From JAILZP01 sp037444185 (GTDB taxonomy: Bacteria > Bacillota > Desulfotomaculia > Desulfotomaculales > Desulfocucumaceae), in the NCBI GenBank assembly GCA_037444185.1, contig JBBIMW010000060.1, positions 1-9,255 of the forward strand: 9,255 bases of DNA, written 5' to 3'. Shown piece by piece: positions 6,699 through 9,255 of the stretch (the stretch's first letter is position 1; every line of letters starts with the position of its first letter). A program made the translations under genes and the position numbers. The notes beneath the pieces were generated by a model. The model was not told where the DNA came from, made no database searches, and saw nothing but the letters and a program-made list of their open reading frames with translations.

Positions 6699-8117
6699 AT
6701 GCAGAGAATGAGGGGCGGAACATGGCTGGTATTGTGTTCGTTTTTTCTGGCGTTTATAATGGTGGCGGTCCCTTGCCGGGCTGAAAGCCGGGTGACGGTG
6801 TCGCCCAAGACGGTCAGGGTTTGTCTGGCCCAGGACCTTCAGACCCGGGACTTTTATGTGCAGGGAAAATACCGGCTGGTGGGTCAGGGCGGGGAATTGA
6901 TCGCCGCGGTGCAGCCCGGTGAGCGCTGGCAGGCCGTATTTTCCGGCGGCCGCATACAGTTCTTTAAAAACGGCCAGCTGGTCGGGACGCACAGCGGCCC
7001 GGCGGGTCTGCAGCAGGACAAGCCATTGCTGGCGGTGCTGGGCGGAAGCGGCGCGGTGAAAAATGCGGCCCTGGACGCCGGCATACAGGCGGTGGGGGCG
7101 GACGGACAGGCGAAGCAATTGAAGATAGGCCCGGGCGGGATAATCGTGGCTGGCGCTTCCGGGACACCGGTGGCGCGGGGAGGCGGGGATCTCCACCTGG
7201 TGTCTCTCTCAGCCGGCGGACGGTCCCAAAGTTACCGCGGAAACATGGAATTCAGGGTGCAGGCCGGGGGAATAACAGTGATCAACGAACTGCCCCTGGA
7301 GGAATATCTGTACGGAGTACTGCCCAGGGAAATGCCGGCCTTCTGGCCCCTGGAGGCCCAGAAGGCGCAGGCGGTGGCCGCCCGCAGCTATGCCCTGGCC
7401 CAGCTGGGCGCATACAGGCCCCATGGTTTTGATCTTATGGCCACCCAGCAGAGCCAGGTGTATGGAGGCTATAACGCCGAGCACCCCATATCCAGCCGGG
7501 CGGTTGACGAAACCAGGGGCCAGGTGATGTTATACCGGGAAAAGCCCATCAGCGCCTATTTCCACAGCAGCAGCGGAGGGCATATAGAAAACTGCCAGGA
7601 TGTGTGGCGGGAGGCAGTGGATTATATCAAGTCGAGGCCCGACCCATATGACAAAAACCCTAACCATTACAACTGGGAGGCGACTTACAGCCAGGAACAG
7701 CTAGTCAACCAGTTGAAAGAAAAAAAGGGTTATTTCAACCGGACCGGCGAGCCGGAAAAAATTTTTTCCAGGGTGGATGACGTAAAGATACTGGAGAGGA
7801 CTTCTTCCGGCACCAGGGTGAAAAAAATAATAATTGAGGGGCAAGATTCCGGAGGGAAGCCGTTAAAGGTGGAGCTGTACAACGCCGACGCGGTGAGGGG
7901 CGCCCTGGGTCTTAAAAGCTCCCTGTTTGAAATAAAAAAGGAGACGGGATCCGGAGGCGCTCTCAAGTCCCTCACTATGAAGGGTTCGGGCTTCGGGCAC
8001 GGCCTGGGCATGTCCCAGTACGGCGCCTTTGGCATGGCCAGCCAAGGTTATAGTTACCAGGATATATTGAAATACTATTATTACAATGTTCAGGTGGGAC
8101 TGGCCAGAGAAAGGTAA
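6699..8117 (+). CDS. spoIID: SpoIID/LytB-domain protein (sporulation peptidoglycan lytic transglycosylase type)
   Basis: SpoIID is a membrane-anchored lytic transglycosylase that, with SpoIIM and SpoIIP, thins septal peptidoglycan so the mother cell can engulf the forespore; LytB-type relatives enhance amidases. The 472-residue product begins with a hydrophobic export segment at about 8-25 and a possible cleavage site after VPCRA (residue 28). The SpoIID/LytB domain shows LPLEEYLYGVLPREMPAFWP at 198-217, with the likely catalytic Glu at E211; AQKAQAVAARSYAL at 220-233; the SSSGGHIEN turn at 290-298; and the C-terminal GSGFGHGLGMSQYGA at 429-443. It is clearly longer than B. subtilis SpoIID (about 340 residues), mainly because some 170 beta-rich, Gly-rich residues precede the catalytic part. 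Only one cysteine (C299) lies in the catalytic region, so a two-cysteine zinc site as described in some SpoIID proteins is not evident. The start is ATG 6699, with GGAGG at 6689-6693. The domain is certain; true SpoIID rather than a LytB-type paralogue is less so. Confidence 0.85.
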   Translation: MQRMRGGTWLVLCSFFLAFIMVAVPCRAESRVTVSPKTVRVCLAQDLQTRDFYVQGKYRLVGQGGELIAAVQPGERWQAVFSGGRIQFFKNGQLVGTHSGPAGLQQDKPLLAVLGGSGAVKNAALDAGIQAVGADGQAKQLKIGPGGIIVAGASGTPVARGGGDLHLVSLSAGGRSQSYRGNMEFRVQAGGITVINELPLEEYLYGVLPREMPAFWPLEAQKAQAVAARSYALAQLGAYRPHGFDLMATQQSQVYGGYNAEHPISSRAVDETRGQVMLYREKPISAYFHSSSGGHIENCQDVWREAVDYIKSRPDPYDKNPNHYNWEATYSQEQLVNQLKEKKGYFNRTGEPEKIFSRVDDVKILERTSSGTRVKKIIIEGQDSGGKPLKVELYNADAVRGALGLKSSLFEIKKETGSGGALKSLTMKGSGFGHGLGMSQYGAFGMASQGYSYQDILKYYYYNVQVGLARER

Positions 8118-8178
8118 TGCAGCTTCGTGTTCCTGATGGAACAGCATATCGGCTTAAAAATTTTTTGGGAGAATTGTT

Positions 8179-9204
8179 TTGAAAGTAAGCGATTTTGATT
8201 ATGAGCTCCCCGCCCGCCTGATTGCCCAGGATCCACTTCCCCACAGGGATGAGTCCAGGCTGATGGTGGTCGGCAGGGGCGGCGGCGTGTTTAGTCACGG
8301 AAAGTTCAAGGATATTGTGGATTATCTTTGTCCCGGGGATGTCCTGGTGCTGAACGACACCAAAGTTATCCCGGCCCGGCTGGAGGGCGTCAGGGAGGAC
8401 ACCGGGGGCCGGGTGGAGGTGCTGTTGCTGAGGGAGGCCGGAGAAGGTCTCTGGGAAGCACTGGTCAAGCCGGGGCGCCGGGCCCGCTTGGGTTCCAGGC
8501 TTGTTTTCGGGGAAGGTGTGATGGTGGGCACCCTGCTTGAAAGAACCGGCGCCGGGGGGCGCCTGATCCGGTTTGAATGCCCGGCCGGCTTCCGGGAGGC
8601 CATTGAAAAGCTGGGGAAAATGCCCCTTCCCCCTTACATAAAAAAATATCCCGGGGATCCCGGCCGTTACCAGACTGTTTACGCCCGGAGGGAGGGCTCC
8701 GTGGCGGCCCCCACCGCAGGGCTGCACTTTACCGGGGATCTGCTGGAAAGGATAAAAGACTCCGGCGTCAAGGTGCTCACCGTGCTGCTCCATGTGGGCA
8801 TAGGCACCTTCAGGCCGGTGTCGGTCGGCGAAGTGGAGAACCACCGCATGCATGAAGAGTATTACGAGATTTCTCCGGACACAGCCAAGGCCATCAATGC
8901 CGTTAAAGATTCCGGCGGAAGGATCATCGCGGTGGGCACCACCACGGTGCGCTGCCTGGAAGCTTCGGCCGCCGGGCCGGGCCGGGTAAGGGCGGGATCG
9001 GGGCTGACGGATATATTTATTTACCCCGGCTACCGGTTTAAAGTAATTCAGGGAATGATCACCAACTTTCACCTGCCCAAGTCCACACTGATCATGATGG
9101 TCAGCGCCTTTGCCGGCCGGGAAAATATCCTGCGGGCGTACCGGGAGGCGGTGGAGAGGGAGTACAGGTTCTTCAGCTTTGGAGACGCTATGCTGATCAT
9201 ATGA
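8179..9204 (+). CDS. queA: S-adenosylmethionine:tRNA ribosyltransferase-isomerase QueA
   Basis: Transfers and isomerises the ribosyl moiety of S-adenosylmethionine onto preQ1 already inserted at the wobble position of tRNA, giving epoxyqueuosine, the substrate of QueH. The 341-residue length is typical of the family. Recognisable blocks are FDYELPARLIAQDPL at 6-20, NDTKVIPARL at 59-68, LPPYIKKYPGDPGRYQTVYA at 150-169, VAAPTAGLHFT at 175-185, LLHVGIGTFRPV at 203-214, VGTTTVRCLE at 252-261, the ITNFHLPKSTL region at 294-304 and FGDAMLI at 334-340. The start is TTG 8179, the only start that gives the family N-terminus (MKVSDFDYEL); GGGAGAA at 8167-8173 is a suitable ribosome binding site. The 61-base gap after the spoIID-type gene carries no clear promoter. 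In many Firmicutes tgt follows queA; the window ends too soon to see it. Confidence 0.97.
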   Translation: MKVSDFDYELPARLIAQDPLPHRDESRLMVVGRGGGVFSHGKFKDIVDYLCPGDVLVLNDTKVIPARLEGVREDTGGRVEVLLLREAGEGLWEALVKPGRRARLGSRLVFGEGVMVGTLLERTGAGGRLIRFECPAGFREAIEKLGKMPLPPYIKKYPGDPGRYQTVYARREGSVAAPTAGLHFTGDLLERIKDSGVKVLTVLLHVGIGTFRPVSVGEVENHRMHEEYYEISPDTAKAINAVKDSGGRIIAVGTTTVRCLEASAAGPGRVRAGSGLTDIFIYPGYRFKVIQGMITNFHLPKSTLIMMVSAFAGRENILRAYREAVEREYRFFSFGDAMLII

Positions 9205-9214
9205 TTACCGGAAT

Positions 9215-9247
9215 CAATAACCTAGGTACCCGGTACCAAAGTTATTG
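9215..9247. repeat. imperfect palindrome (hairpin) downstream of queA
   Basis: CAATAAC at 9215-9221 pairs with GTTATTG at 9241-9247, and inside it GGTAC at 9225-9229 pairs with GTACC at 9233-9237 across a three-base loop; the two stems are separated by a CTA/AAA internal mismatch. No T tract follows within the visible sequence, so it is not a clear terminator. A competing pairing exists between TACCGG at 9206-9211 and CCGGTA at 9230-9235. It begins 10 bases after the queA stop codon. Confidence 0.45.
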
Positions 9248-9255
9248 CGCCTTGC

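Noticed and set aside
8128..8166. Hairpin TGTTCC-TGAT-GGAACA followed by a T run, considered as a terminator for the spoIID-type gene
   Set aside because: The stem is only 6 bp and the T run at 8161-8166 begins 17 bases after it, too far for an intrinsic terminator; it also sits within the leader of queA.
7975..9072. Antisense 365-codon open frame over queA
   Set aside because: It is long, but lies opposite a certain queA gene, and its composition (His/Pro/Gly-rich) is typical of antisense shadows in G+C-rich DNA.

Overview
The window is a G+C-rich stretch with all genes on the + strand. It reads as ordinary chromosome of an endospore-forming Gram-positive bacterium, most likely a clostridial relative of the Desulfotomaculum/Pelotomaculum group (Bacillota). 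The evidence is two sporulation-type genes (bofC and a spoIID/lytB-type gene), strong GGAGG-type ribosome binding sites, TTG start codons on trkH and queA, and the order bofC-ruvCAB-queA. That order resembles the bofC-csbX-ruvA-ruvB-queA-tgt region of Bacillus subtilis, from memory. The genus assignment is inference.

Layout. Positions 1-152 hold no gene I can support; a sigma-A-like promoter at 96-124 faces trkA. Positions 153-2946 are a two-gene potassium uptake unit: trkA (NAD-binding regulatory subunit with two RCK halves) and trkH (channel-like membrane subunit). Positions 3094-3726 encode a BofC homologue with an N-terminal membrane anchor. A C-run/G-run hairpin with a T tract at 3732-3768 separates it from ruvC-ruvA-ruvB (3798-5974), the complete Holliday-junction branch migration and resolution machinery. 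queH (5989-6537) follows after 14 bases. Overlapping its stop codon is a broken small membrane-protein gene (6534-6628) that looks like an internally deleted member of the DUF2905 family. A SpoIID/LytB-domain protein with a signal peptide follows at 6699-8117, then queA at 8179-9204. The last 50 bases carry an imperfect palindrome and no gene.

How the genes fit together. TrkA and TrkH form one potassium transporter. RuvA and RuvB drive branch migration and RuvC cuts the junction. QueA and QueH catalyse the last two steps of tRNA queuosine synthesis, with QueH filling the role that the cobalamin enzyme QueG has in other bacteria. BofC and SpoIID act outside the cytoplasmic membrane during sporulation in the organisms where they have been studied.

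I found no mobile element, CRISPR array, RNA gene or new multi-gene system. The most distinctive observation is the DUF2905-like remnant, which keeps its strong ribosome binding site and both ends of the reading frame but has lost its middle.
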